From JAIQFL01 sp035501495 (lineage in GTDB: Bacteria; Acidobacteriota; Terriglobia; Bryobacterales; Bryobacteraceae), in the NCBI GenBank assembly GCA_035501495.1, contig DATJWB010000264.1, positions 1-64,000 of the forward strand: a stretch of DNA of 64,000 nt, written 5' to 3'. The notes beneath the pieces were generated by a model. That model saw nothing but the letters and a program-made list of their open reading frames with translations, had not been told where the DNA came from and did no database searches. Shown here piece after piece: positions 26,545-35,102 of this stretch; position 1 is the first letter of the stretch, and each line of letters opens with the position of its first letter. The position numbers and the translations under genes are program-made.

Positions 26545-27600
26545 GGGCAGCGAACCGGCGGGGATACCGGAGCGGGCATTACTCGCGGACGCTGGTGACG
26601 CGGGTAGGAAAACTGGAGTTGCGGGTGCCGCAGGATCGGCAGGGACACTTTCGCACAGAGGTGTTCGAGCGGTATCAGCGGACCGAAAAGGCTTTGGTGG
26701 GGGCACTGGCCGAGATGTACGTGCACGGGGCATCGACGCGCAAGGTCAAGGCCATCACCGAGGAGTTGTGCGGGCACGAGTTTTCCTCGGCCACGGTAAG
26801 CCGCATCAAGGAGAGTCTGGAAGGGGAGTTGGCGAAGTTTGCGGAACGCCGGCTGGAGGAGGAGTATCCGTATCTGGTGCTGGATGCGCGTTACGAGAAG
26901 GTGCGGGGAGACGGGGTCATCCGAAGCCAGGCGGTACAGGTGGCGATCGGGATTAACCGGGAGGGGCGTCGGTGCGTGCTGGCGGTGGGATTGGGGAACC
27001 GCGAGAGCACGACCAGTTGGCGGGAGTTCTTGTTGGCCCTCAAGCAGCGTGGGTTGCGCGGTGTGGAGTTGGTGGTCAGCGACGATCACGAGGGTCTGAA
27101 GAACGCGATCCGGGAGGTGCTGCCGGAAGCGGCGTGGCAGCGGTGTTTACGTGCACTTTCTGCGCAATGCGCTGGACCATCTGCCGCGGAAAGCCAATGA
27201 CGATTGCCTGGTGGAATTGCGCTGGCTGTATGACCGTCACGATATCGAACAGGCGCGCGAGGATTTGGGCAAGTGGCTGAACAAGTGGCAGGGGAAATAC
27301 GCGAAGTTATGCGATTGGGTAGAAGCCAACATCGAAGAGACGTTCACGTTTTACCGGCTGCCGTCGGAGCACCACAAACACCTGAAATCCACCAACATGC
27401 TGGAGCGGATCAACGAGGAGATCAAGCGGCGGACTTTGGTGGTGCGGATATTTCCGAACGCGGCCAGTTGTCTGCGGCTGGTACGGGCATTGGCCGCGGA
27501 GATCCATGAGGAGTGGATCCAGGGCACACGCTACTTGAACATGGATCTGCTGGAAGAGCATCAGCGGAACAGTTGCGGGAGGCGGGCTCAAGCAGCCTGA
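26545..27600 (+). mobile_element. IS256-family transposase remnant, 5'-truncated and frameshifted
   Basis: Homology begins at RGYRSGHYSRTLVTRVGKLE, where roughly the first 60-70 residues of a 400-residue transposase are missing. The DDE residues remain: LVLDARYEK, VVSDDHEGLK and NMLERINEEIKRRT. An extra T in the run at 27145-27147 shifts the frame; the first part ends at 27200 and the second runs 27151-27600 from HFLRNALDHLPRKA to the end. No terminal inverted repeats or target duplication were found. It is almost surely inactive. Confidence 0.88.
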
Positions 27601-27608
27601 CGAAGTTC

Positions 27609-28568
27609 CTGGCGAGTTGGATTGAGTTCGCCTCCATCAAGCAGGCTGTGCCGCTGATGAGGGTGCTGGAGCGGTATCGGATTGGCGGTCTGCGACGCAG
27701 TGGGAAAGATCAATAGCGTGGGCGTTGCCTACTGCATGGCGGCGAGGGACAGGATACGTTGTCAATGCGGCCCGGCAGTGGTTTCACTGCTTCAGCTGCG
27801 ACGCTGGCGGCACGGTGCTGGACTTGGTGGCCGCCATGGAACGCTGCGGGGTGCGTGAGGCGGCGCAGAAACTGGTGACTGGTTGGAATCCGGCGGCCAT
27901 GGATTCGCGCCAGACGAACAACCGGCGCGCCTCCTGCAGGCAGCCAACGGTTACGGAAAAAAGCAAGAGCCTGCGGCCGTTGGGCTTTCGCCAGCGCGGC
28001 GTGGATGGCGCGCATCCGTATCTCACCGCCAGGGGGATCTCGGCGCAAACCGCGACCGAATACGGGATCGGTTTCTATGCTGGACCGGGACTGGCGTCTG
28101 GTGATTCCCATTCACGACGAGGCTGGCGAATTGGTGGCCTACTGCGGTCGATCGCCGGGCGGAGCGGAGCCGCGCTATAAATTCCCCGCGGGGTTTCCCA
28201 AATCGCAGGTGCTGTTCAATCTGCATCGTGCAGCGGCCGGCGGAACAGAAACGGTGATTGTGGTCGAAGGATTTTTCGACTGCCTCAGAGTGCATCAAGC
28301 GGGCTTCTCCGCCGTGGTCGCTCTAATGGGGTCAGCATTATACGAGCGGCAGCGATGGCTGCTGAGCGAACGTTTTCGAAAGATCGTCCTGATGCTGGAC
28401 GGCGATCCAACCGGCCGCCGGGCCAGTGCGACCGTCGCCGCCCGCTTGGCCGGCTGCTCTCTGGTGAGGGTCATCGAGCTCGCCGCTGGGCTACAGCCGG
28501 GCCAACTCTCCGAGCAGGCCATCCGGCAGATCCTGACGAAGGAAGGAGGGGAATCGAAGAACTGCTGA
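27609..28568 (+). pseudogene. CHC2/TOPRIM primase-like gene, disrupted
   Basis: Three frames together encode a DnaG-like primase typical of mobile DNA. ASWIEFASIKQAVPLMRVLE is the N-terminus. The CHC2 zinc finger is split: RCLLHGG, then FHCFSCDAGGTVLDLVAAME. The TOPRIM part has VIVVEGFFDCLRV and VLMLDGDPTGR. Damage: an in-frame TAG at 27714, a frameshift near 27760 and another near 28090. It directly follows the transposase remnant, pointing to one decayed mobile region. Confidence 0.75.
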
Positions 28569-28851
28569 ATCTCTAAAGCCCTCACTCAGACAGTGGCGCG
28601 GCACAAGGTCGCGCCGATGCATGGAGGAAAGGTTTGCCCGCCTGAAGGGCGACCCCAGGAGCTCGGAAACATCATTGGCCCATTTTGCAGAACTTGACAA
28701 GCACAACTTCCGCCCGCCGGAAGAATCGTCTCCAGGCCATTGCATTCCCTCCGCCCCTGGTTTATTCACTCTCCACCCGATTATCGACCGGAAGGTTCAC
28801 TGCCTAATACGTGACCGGCGGTGGTTCGCCGTTGGCTTGAGGTGGGATCCT
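28569..28851. other. Intergenic region after the primase remnant
   Basis: No gene was recognised. An 87-codon frame here has no family features. Confidence 0.4.
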
Positions 28852-29520
28852 TCAGAGTTTCTGGCTGCCCGCCTGCGGCCTTAGCACCCAATCAGCCAGG
28901 TCTTCCATCCGGTCCACGAGCAGGTCCGGAGCGGGATCCTTCAGGGTCTCGGGCTGAAAACCGTACGTCACGCCGCAGCATGCGATGCCCGCGTTGCGCG
29001 CCGTGTTGACGTCCACGGAGCTGTCCCCCACCATCATGCTGTCTTCGCGCCGCGCGCCCGCCTCGTTCCGTAGCGTCTCAACCCCGATCGGGTGCGGTTT
29101 CTTGAACTCGAAGCTGTTGCCGCCGTAGACCTGGAAAAACCGGTCGCCAACGCCCAGGCCGGTGAGGATGGCGCGGCTCACACGCACCGGCTTGTTCGTC
29201 AATACCGCCAGGCGCCTGCCGGCCGCCCGCAGCCGGTCCAGCGCCTCTCTCACGCCCGGGTAGAGCACCGTGCAATCCAGGGCGTGATCGCGATAATACT
29301 CCAGAAAATACTCCAGCGCCTCCTGGACTTCCGCTTCCGTCGCCTGTTCGCCCAGTGCCCGGCGGATCAACACCGGCGCGCCGTTGCCGACGTAGGAATA
29401 CACGCGCTCGTTGTCGAGGGTGGTCATGCCCATGTGGGTGCGGGTGGCGTTAACCGCGTTGGCGAGGTCCAGCCTTGAATCGATCAGGGTGCCGTCGAGA
29501 TCAAAGATCAGCAGATCCAT
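28852..29520 (-). CDS. gph: Phosphoglycolate phosphatase-like HAD hydrolase
   Basis: A 222-residue HAD phosphatase with motif I FDLDGTLIDS, motif II VLTNK, the Lys motif in KKPHP and motif IV VGDSSVD. Length and motifs match Gph, which clears 2-phosphoglycolate. It is the last gene of a packed minus-strand set after purC, cvpA and the Fis-like gene, starting 2 bases after the Fis-like stop. Confidence 0.85.
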   Translation of the reverse strand: MDLLIFDLDGTLIDSRLDLANAVNATRTHMGMTTLDNERVYSYVGNGAPVLIRRALGEQATEAEVQEALEYFLEYYRDHALDCTVLYPGVREALDRLRAAGRRLAVLTNKPVRVSRAILTGLGVGDRFFQVYGGNSFEFKKPHPIGVETLRNEAGARREDSMMVGDSSVDVNTARNAGIACCGVTYGFQPETLKDPAPDLLVDRMEDLADWVLRPQAGSQKL

Positions 29521-29522
29521 CG

Positions 29523-29798
29523 TCAGGCCGCGCCGGACTTCGGCTTCCGCGCGCGGCGCTCGCGGCCCGCGGGCTTGGGACGTGGGCGCGCCCGGCCGTT
29601 TCCGATTCCGTACTCCACCATCTTCCTCTGCAGCGTATTGCGATGGATGCCCAACTGCTTACTGGACATGCACTGATTGCCGTCGTTCTTTTCCAGGGAG
29701 AGCCGGATCATGCTCTTTTCCAGAATCTCGATGGCCTCCGGCAGAAAGATGTTTCCTTTGAGAAGCTGCTCCACCAGGAGATCAAATGGCTCTTTCAT
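29523..29798 (-). CDS. Small Fis-type helix-turn-helix protein
   Basis: About 91 residues. ATG at 29798 has AGGAG six bases upstream, inside the end of cvpA, giving a 17-base overlap. The middle carries the Fis/NtrC C-terminal HTH: ILEKSMIRLSLEKNDGNQ, then SSKQLGIHRNTLQRKMVEYG. The C-terminus is Arg/Lys/Pro-rich (RARPRPKPAGRERRARKPKS) and may add non-specific DNA binding. No receiver or AAA domain is present. Likely a DNA-binding regulator or architectural protein. Confidence 0.75.
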   Translation of the reverse strand: MKEPFDLLVEQLLKGNIFLPEAIEILEKSMIRLSLEKNDGNQCMSSKQLGIHRNTLQRKMVEYGIGNGRARPRPKPAGRERRARKPKSGAA

Positions 29799-30372
29799 GC
29801 CCATCTCCTTCCCCTTTCGGCGCACCTGGAAGCCCCTTCTGCAGGGCATTTTGCCACGCCGCCTTGACTTGGGCGTACGTCTTCCGGTAGCCTTCGCGCA
29901 ATTCGTACGGAGCCATCGCCACGAAAAAACGCGCTCCCTCCACGGCATAGGGTGCGATTCGCGAATTCACCACCGAGTCCGGAGGACGATCCCCCGGCGA
30001 GAACGCCATGATCCCCATCAACAGCGCTACCGCCACCAGGGTTCCCCGCACCAATCCGAAAGCCGCGCCCAGAACGTGGTCTACAAACGAAAGACCGGTT
30101 ACCCGCAGAAACCTCCCGACCACGTGGCTCACGATGCTGCCGAGCAGAATCACCCCGAAAAACACCAGAAAAAACCCGGCCAGGTTTGCAACCGCCGGGG
30201 AACTCACATAGGGTAGCACCAGTGTGCCCGCGGCGCCATAAAACCAGATTCCGAGAATCAGAGCGGCAACTACCGCAACCAGGCCGATCACCTCGCGTGA
30301 CAGGCCTTTGCGAAAGCTGGTCAATACCGACACCGCGATGACCAGCAGCAGGACCGCGTCAAGCCCGTTCAT
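29782..30372 (-). CDS. cvpA: CvpA family membrane protein
   Basis: 196 residues with four hydrophobic helices and the family opening MNGLDAVLLLVIAVSVLTSF followed by KGLSREVIGL. The helix 3-4 part has FVDHVLGAAFGLVRG, typical of CvpA. ATG overlaps the purC stop by four bases (ATGA), so translation is coupled. Linkage of cvpA to a purine gene is also seen in other bacteria. Confidence 0.88.
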   Translation of the reverse strand: MNGLDAVLLLVIAVSVLTSFRKGLSREVIGLVAVVAALILGIWFYGAAGTLVLPYVSSPAVANLAGFFLVFFGVILLGSIVSHVVGRFLRVTGLSFVDHVLGAAFGLVRGTLVAVALLMGIMAFSPGDRPPDSVVNSRIAPYAVEGARFFVAMAPYELREGYRKTYAQVKAAWQNALQKGLPGAPKGEGDGHERAI

Positions 30373-31268
30373 AATTCATGGCCGGTGAGTGCGCGGTATG
30401 CCTGACGGTATTTTTCGCCGGTCTTCTCGGCCACCTCCGCCGGCAATCCCGGCGCCGGCGGCTGCTTGTTCCAGTGGATCGACTCCAGATAGTCGCGCAC
30501 GAACTGCTTGTCGTAGGAGACCTGCGGTCCGCCGGGACTGTACGACTCCGCCGGCCAGAAGCGCGAGGAATCCGGGGTCAGAACCTCATCGCCCAACACC
30601 AGCTCGTCTCCGGCGAACCCGAATTCGAACTTGGTATCCGCGATGATGATGCCGCGGGTGAGCGCATACTCGGCAGCCCGCGTGTACAGCGCGAGGGTGA
30701 GGTCCCGTACCTTGTTTGCGAGATCTTCACCGATCAGCGAGCTTGCCTGCTGGAAGGAGATGTTCTCGTCGTGGCCGGTTTGCGCCTTGGTGGCAGGAGT
30801 GAAGATCGGCTCGGGAAGCCGTTCGCTTTCGCGCAGCCCTCGCGGCAGCGGGATTCCGCACACCGTTCCCTGTTCCCGGTACTCCTTCCAGCCGGAGCCC
30901 GAGATATAACCGCGGGCAACGCATTCGATCTCGATCATCCGCGCGCGCTTCACCAGCATCGAGCGTCCCTCGAGCTGGTCCCGATACCGCAGCAGGGGAG
31001 ACGGGTAATCCGCGATCCTCCCACTGAGGAAATGATTCGGCGTGAGATCTTTCAGGAAGTCGAACCAGAAAATCGAAAGTTGCGTGAGCACGCGTCCTTT
31101 GTCGGGAATGCCCGTGCCCAATACGTAGTCGAATGCAGAGATTCGATCTGTAGCCACGATCAACAGGCGATCGTCGATACGGTACACATCGCGTACTTTG
31201 CCGCGAGCATGGCGCTCGACACCGGCCAGATCGGTTTCGAGAATCACTGGATTGCTGATGGAGGTCAC
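30369..31268 (-). CDS. purC: Phosphoribosylaminoimidazole-succinocarboxamide synthase
   Basis: A 299-residue SAICAR synthetase of purine synthesis. Motifs include GKVRDVYRIDDRLLIVATDR, the start of domain two with ECVARGYISGSGWKEY, and IIADTKFEFG. It joins aspartate to CAIR using ATP. It is first in a purC-cvpA-Fis-like-gph set on the minus strand. Confidence 0.93.
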   Translation of the reverse strand: MTSISNPVILETDLAGVERHARGKVRDVYRIDDRLLIVATDRISAFDYVLGTGIPDKGRVLTQLSIFWFDFLKDLTPNHFLSGRIADYPSPLLRYRDQLEGRSMLVKRARMIEIECVARGYISGSGWKEYREQGTVCGIPLPRGLRESERLPEPIFTPATKAQTGHDENISFQQASSLIGEDLANKVRDLTLALYTRAAEYALTRGIIIADTKFEFGFAGDELVLGDEVLTPDSSRFWPAESYSPGGPQVSYDKQFVRDYLESIHWNKQPPAPGLPAEVAEKTGEKYRQAYRALTGHEL

Positions 31269-31594
31269 GATGCCTTCGGATTTAATCGGGGGAGTAATTC
31301 AAATGATAACCCGCCGCGCGGTTTTGTCAATGACGATTCATCGGGCTCTGGAGCCCCACAGGCCGGTGTTGTACTGGGAATCAGCGGTACCATCGTCCCG
31401 TGCATCCCGCGCCGCGGCAAACGCGTGTATCCTGGCTAAAGAATCCTGGTGCGCCCGACCTCCGGGTGAAATCGATTTTTGTGTCTACTGAGAATTTTCC
31501 CGGTGGCAGTGTCGATTCGGGTGGGCCTGGAACGACAATACGGTGAGGCCCCGCAAATCGAACCTTTTTTACATAGCTCAGGAAGGAGCAGTGG
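31269..31594. other. Intergenic region between divergent purC and the Asp-box gene
   Basis: About 325 bases that must hold promoters in both directions. I see no confident sigma-70 boxes and no riboswitch. Confidence 0.4.
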
Positions 31595-32710
31595 ATGAGT
31601 AAAGTACGGGTATTGGTCGGCACGCGCAAGGGGGCGTTTGTGCTGACTTCCGATGGCAAACGCGAACACTGGGACATCAGCGGCCCGTTATTTGCCGGCT
31701 GGGAGATTTATCACCTGAAGGGTTCGCCCGCCGATCCAAATCGGCTGTATGCCTCCCAATCGACGGGGTGGCATGGCCAGGTGGTACAACGTTCCGACGA
31801 TGGTGGCAAGACGTGGGCCCCGGTGGGGAACAAGTTCGTTTATGACGGCGTACCCGGCACACACCAGTGGTACGACGGGACACCGCATCCCTGGGAATTC
31901 AAGCGGGTGTGGCACCTGGAGCCTTCCTTCAACGACCCGGACATGGTCTACGCAGGTGTCGAGGATGCGGCCCTGTTCCGGACCGTGGACGGCGGCAACA
32001 CCTGGCAGGAACTCCCGGGCCTGCGCGGCCACGGTTCAGGGCCTCACTGGCAGCCCGGTGCCGGCGGCATGTGCCTCCATACTGTCATCCTCGATCCCGG
32101 CAATTCGCAGCGGATGTTTATCGCCATCTCCGCCGCGGGTGCCTTCCGCACCGACGATGGGGGCACAACGTGGAAGCCCATCAACCACGGCCTGAAGTCT
32201 CCGTTTCTCCCCGACCCCGGCGCCGAGGTCGGCCACTGTGTGCATCACGTGGCCATGCACCAGTCGCGCCCCGCTGTGCTGTTCATGCAGAAACACTGGG
32301 ACGTGATGCGCACTGACGATGCCGGCGAATCCTGGCACGAAGTGAGCGGCAACCTGCCGACCGACTTCGGTTTTGTCATCGACGTCCACGCCCATGAACC
32401 CGAAACCGTCTACGTTGTCCCCATCAAGAGCGATTCGGAACACTTTCCGCCCGACGGCAAGCTTCGCGTGTACCGAAGCCGCTCCGGCGGAAACGAGTGG
32501 GAGGAGCTGAGCCAGGGCCTGCCCGAAAAGGATTGTTACGTGAATGTATTGCGCGATGCGATGGCGGTAGACTCGCTCGACCAGTGCGGCATCTACTTCG
32601 GCACCACCGGCGGCCAGGTGTACGCGTCCCGGGACGCGGGCGATACCTGGGCGCCAATTGTCCGGGATCTGCCGGCGGTGCTTTCGGTTGAGGTCCAGAC
32701 GCTGCCGTGA
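31595..32710 (+). CDS. Asp-box (BNR/sortilin-like) beta-propeller protein
   Basis: 371 residues without a signal peptide. At least five Asp-box turns are visible: SDDGGKTW, TVDGGNTW, TDDGGTTW, TDDAGESW and SRDAGDTW. Sialidase active-site residues are not evident, so an exo-sialidase label would be an over-call. ATG at 31595 follows AAGGAG. The stop overlaps the start of the MoaD-like gene (GTGA), implying coupled expression. Confidence 0.8.
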   Translation: MSKVRVLVGTRKGAFVLTSDGKREHWDISGPLFAGWEIYHLKGSPADPNRLYASQSTGWHGQVVQRSDDGGKTWAPVGNKFVYDGVPGTHQWYDGTPHPWEFKRVWHLEPSFNDPDMVYAGVEDAALFRTVDGGNTWQELPGLRGHGSGPHWQPGAGGMCLHTVILDPGNSQRMFIAISAAGAFRTDDGGTTWKPINHGLKSPFLPDPGAEVGHCVHHVAMHQSRPAVLFMQKHWDVMRTDDAGESWHEVSGNLPTDFGFVIDVHAHEPETVYVVPIKSDSEHFPPDGKLRVYRSRSGGNEWEELSQGLPEKDCYVNVLRDAMAVDSLDQCGIYFGTTGGQVYASRDAGDTWAPIVRDLPAVLSVEVQTLP

Positions 32711-33003
32711 TCCGTGTCATGCTCCCGGCTCATTTGCGGACGTTGGCCGGCACCGGCAGCGAAGTCGAAGTGGAGGTCGAAGGCCGGGTGACGCTGCGTT
32801 CGGTGCTCGATTCCCTGGAGACCCGCTATCCCATGCTGTGCGGCACCATTCGAGACCACGTCAGCGGGCAGCGCCGGCCGTTCGTTCGGTATTTCGCGTG
32901 CGAAGAAGACATTTCCCACGATCCTCCGGATACTCCGCTGCCCGAGGCCGTCGCCTCGGGAAAAGAGCCGTTGCTCATCGTAGGAGCGATCGCCGGAGGT
33001 TAG
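32707..33003 (+). CDS. MoaD/ThiS-family ubiquitin-like protein
   Basis: 98 residues with the beta-grasp pattern and a C-terminal Gly-Gly (VGAIAGG) exposed for adenylation or thiocarboxylation. GTG start overlaps the upstream TGA. No molybdopterin or thiamine genes lie nearby, so it is probably not a standard MoaD or ThiS. Such proteins can donate sulfur through a thiocarboxylate. Confidence 0.82.
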   Translation: MIRVMLPAHLRTLAGTGSEVEVEVEGRVTLRSVLDSLETRYPMLCGTIRDHVSGQRRPFVRYFACEEDISHDPPDTPLPEAVASGKEPLLIVGAIAGG

Positions 33004-33007
33004 CGGC

Positions 33008-34036
33008 CTGACTCTGCGGCACATCCAGATCACCACCATCGAGGCGTTGGAGGACGAGCTCTCCAGGCCTGCCGAAGCGGACCGCGCCGCGATGCAGCAA
33101 GTCCCGGGCGACATCCTGGTGCTGGGCGCAGGCGGAAAGATGGGACCATCGCTCGCCCACCTCGCCCGCCGCGCCACGGAAGCGGCCGGTGTGTCGCGCC
33201 GCATTCTGGCCGTCTCGCGATTCCCCGATGCCCGCCTGAAAGAGCAGCTCGACGCCTGGGGTATCGAGCCCCTCTCCTGCGACCTTCTCGACCGCGCTCA
33301 AATCGCCGGCCTGCCCGATTCTCCCAACATCCTCTTCCTCGCCGGCCGCAAGTTCGGATCCACCGGCAACCTGCCGCTCACGTGGGCGACCAACGTCCTG
33401 CTTCCCGCCATGGTCGCCGAACGCTACCGCGGCTCGCGCATCGTCGCCCTCTCCAGCGGCAATGTCTACCCGCTCACCGCCGCCGGCGCCACCGAACAGA
33501 CGCCGCCCGCTCCCGTCGGGGAGTACGCGCAGTCCGTCCTCGCCCGCGAACGTGTTTTCGAATATCACTCCACCCGCGACCGAACTCCCGTCGCGCTGCT
33601 GCGCCTCAACTATGCGAACGACCTGCGCTACGGCGTCCTGCTCGATATTGGGCAGCGCGTGTGGGAGCGGCGCCCGGTGTCGCTCGCCATGGGCTCGGTC
33701 AACGTCATCTGGCAGCGCGACGCCAACTCCGCCTGCCTGCGCGCCCTGGCTCTGGCCTCTTCGCCGCCCCTGGTGTTGAACCTCACCGGGCCCGAGCGCC
33801 TTTCCGTGCGGTGGATCGCCACACGCTTCGCGGAGATCTTCGGCGTCGATCCACATTTTGCGGGCGCCGAGTCGGAGACAGCGTTGTTAAGCGACTCTTC
33901 TCTCTGCGGCCGGCTCCTTGGCCCGCCCACGATCGGTGCGGAGCAGATGATCGTCATGACCGCCGCGTGGATCCGCGCCGGCCGTCCCACCCTGACCAAG
34001 CCCACTCACTTCGAGGTGCGCGATGGCGCCTTTTGA
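33008..34036 (+). CDS. NAD-dependent epimerase/dehydratase-like protein
   Basis: A Rossmann short-chain protein. The nucleotide motif is VLGAGGKMGPSLAHL, followed by ALSSGNVYPL with the YAQSVLARE segment near the catalytic Tyr/Lys site (Lys appears replaced by Arg). The first good ATG or TTG is at 33047, but the coding pattern extends upstream (HIQITTIEALEDELSRP), and GGAGG at 32995-32999 sits eight bases before CTG at 33008. I therefore place the start at CTG; it could be 33047. It overlaps the next gene by 14 bases. Confidence 0.65.
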   Translation: MTLRHIQITTIEALEDELSRPAEADRAAMQQVPGDILVLGAGGKMGPSLAHLARRATEAAGVSRRILAVSRFPDARLKEQLDAWGIEPLSCDLLDRAQIAGLPDSPNILFLAGRKFGSTGNLPLTWATNVLLPAMVAERYRGSRIVALSSGNVYPLTAAGATEQTPPAPVGEYAQSVLARERVFEYHSTRDRTPVALLRLNYANDLRYGVLLDIGQRVWERRPVSLAMGSVNVIWQRDANSACLRALALASSPPLVLNLTGPERLSVRWIATRFAEIFGVDPHFAGAESETALLSDSSLCGRLLGPPTIGAEQMIVMTAAWIRAGRPTLTKPTHFEVRDGAF

Positions 34037-35021
34037 TTGGTTCGCGCGCCTGCGCGAAGGGCTGGTGATTCCGGCGCACCCCTTGGCCCTCACAGCCTCG
34101 CGGCAGCTCGATGAGCGGCGCCAGCGCGCGCTCACCCGCTACTATCTCGAGGCCGGCGCAGGCGGTGTCGCGGTGGGCGTCCACACCACCCAGTTCGCGA
34201 TTCGCCAGCGGGGCCTGTATGAGCCCGTGCTGGCGCTGGCTGCCGAAGAGACCCGCGAGCGGGCCATAGTAAAGATCGCCGGTGTCTGCGGCGGCCGGAG
34301 CCAGGCGCTGTGGGAGGCTCGCGCCGCTCGCGGGCTGGGCTACCATGCAGTGCTCCTGAGCATGGGCGCGCTCGACGGCGCCTCCGTCGATGAGCTGATC
34401 GAGCACGCCCGCGCGGTCGGCGAAGTCATGCCGCTGGTGGGCTTCTATCTGCAGCCGGCGGTGGGCGGGCGCCTGCTCGACGCGGAATTCTGGCGCCGTT
34501 TCGCGGCGCTCGAATCGGTAGTGGCCATCAAAATCGCGCCCTTCAATCGCTACCACACGCTCGATGTCCTCCGCGGCGTGGCGGAATCCGGCCGTTCCGC
34601 CGAGATCGCCCTCTATACCGGAAACGACGACCACATCGTTCTCGACCTGATCGGCAGCTATCGTGGCCTTCGCATGGCCGGCGGTCTGCTCGGCCAATGG
34701 GCCGTCTGGACGCGCCGCGCTGTCGAGATGCTCGAAGCGATCCACGGCGACCCCACCGCTCCCGCCTGGCACGACTGCGCCTGGCGACTGACCGACGCCA
34801 ACGCCGCCCTCTTCGATGTGGCCAACGGGTTCCGCGGCTCGATCGCCGGAATTCACGAGATCCTCCGGCGCCAGGGACTCTTCGAGGGCATCTGGTGCCT
34901 GGATCCCGAGGAAAGCCTCTCTCCCGGCCAACTCGCGGAGATCGACCGGGTTTGCCGCGCCTATCCGGAACTGGCCGACGACGAATTCGTGTTGCAGAAT
35001 CGCGACCGATGGCTCCGATGA
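34023..35021 (+). CDS. Dihydrodipicolinate synthase-family aldolase
   Basis: 332 residues of the DHDPS/NAL TIM-barrel type. VVAIKIAPF holds the likely Schiff-base Lys, and the earlier YHAVLLSMGAL and PLVGFYLQPAVGG segments fit the barrel. The usual GTTGE substrate motif is altered, so the substrate is probably not pyruvate plus aspartate semialdehyde. Overlap with the epimerase-like gene suggests both act in one pathway, perhaps sugar or sugar-acid breakdown (inference). Confidence 0.7.
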   Translation: MAPFDWFARLREGLVIPAHPLALTASRQLDERRQRALTRYYLEAGAGGVAVGVHTTQFAIRQRGLYEPVLALAAEETRERAIVKIAGVCGGRSQALWEARAARGLGYHAVLLSMGALDGASVDELIEHARAVGEVMPLVGFYLQPAVGGRLLDAEFWRRFAALESVVAIKIAPFNRYHTLDVLRGVAESGRSAEIALYTGNDDHIVLDLIGSYRGLRMAGGLLGQWAVWTRRAVEMLEAIHGDPTAPAWHDCAWRLTDANAALFDVANGFRGSIAGIHEILRRQGLFEGIWCLDPEESLSPGQLAEIDRVCRAYPELADDEFVLQNRDRWLR

Positions 35022-35102
35022 GGCACCCAATTTCCACGGTTTCCGAATCCCTGATGCACTACGTCCCTGTCAACTGGCGGTACATTAGAACTGAGGGAGT
35101 CA

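Noticed and set aside
27140..27155. Programmed frameshift in the transposase
   Set aside because: The site is a plain T-run without a typical slippery heptamer, IS256 members usually have one frame, and the 5' end is already lost.
28621..28884. An 87-codon plus-strand frame after the primase remnant
   Set aside because: No ribosome-binding site or motif, and it runs into the end of gph on the other strand.
31595..32710. Sialidase activity for the Asp-box protein
   Set aside because: Asp-boxes are structural; the Arg triad and Tyr/Glu of sialidases are not evident.
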